Assembly (NCBI GenBank): GCA_949316235.1 | Contig: OX438741.1 | Coordinates: 16,617,124 to 16,681,123 of the forward strand | Direction of reading: 5' to 3' | Source: Oegoconia quadripuncta | Taxonomy: Eukaryota > Arthropoda > Insecta > Lepidoptera > Autostichidae | DNA: 64,000 nt | Shown here: one piece after another, positions 63,953-64,000 of the stretch | How the letters are laid out: each line of letters starts with the position of its first letter | Position numbering within the stretch: position 1 is the stretch's first letter | Position numbers and translations under genes: made by a program | Notes under the pieces: generated by a model | Databases searched by the model: none | The model's input: the letters and a program-made list of their open reading frames with translations, nothing else | What the model was told of the DNA's origin: nothing

Positions 63953-64000
63953 GTGTGTTATCTAATAGCCAATGGAAAACCTACAAAACTTCATTTTATA

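Noticed and set aside
1..64000. CRISPR arrays, rRNA genes, bacterial operons
   Set aside because: No regularly spaced direct repeats, rRNA cores or bacterial gene organisation were seen; the content is eukaryotic.

Overview
The window is animal nuclear DNA, most likely from a moth or butterfly. It is AT-rich, has no bacterial-type operons, RNA genes or recognisable host protein-coding gene, and is crowded with tRNA-derived SINEs, RTE- and Jockey-like LINE remnants and small inverted-repeat elements of kinds familiar from lepidopteran genomes (order inferred from repeat style, not proven).

The main content is one nearly complete Polinton/Maverick element at 41223-62721. It is bounded by a perfect 6-bp target duplication (TCGATG at 41217-41222 and 62722-62727) and by 1,727-bp terminal inverted repeats that begin AGTAGTACG and look identical by eye. 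Between them lie, left to right on the + strand: a protein-primed family B DNA polymerase, a packaging ATPase, two small tandem paralogues (the second with a pX-like tail), a conserved Polinton protein, a chromodomain integrase, a penton-like minor capsid protein, a pVI-like virion protein, the major capsid protein and an adenain-like cysteine protease. This is a full replication, integration and virion-assembly set. Each terminal repeat carries a two-exon gene for a 156-residue protein with a basic nuclear-localisation-like stretch. Each also carries the first 30 codons of a second gene, which continues into different sequence at the two ends: probably spliced into the polymerase at the left, and a 103-residue protein at the right.

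An intact BEL/Pao LTR retrotransposon (51867-58362, minus strand; identical 220-bp LTRs; ATTCT target duplication) sits inside the pVI-like gene. It is the only clear lesion in the Polinton. Without the 6,496-bp insert and one 5-bp duplication the Polinton would be 14,998 bp.

The left 41 kb and the right 1.2 kb are repeat-rich flanks: a frameshifted mariner transposase (21206-22516), several SINE families (called A to E here), LINE 3' ends, at least three MITE families, striking long palindromes, and several elements nested inside each other. Stretches without recognisable content are listed as such.
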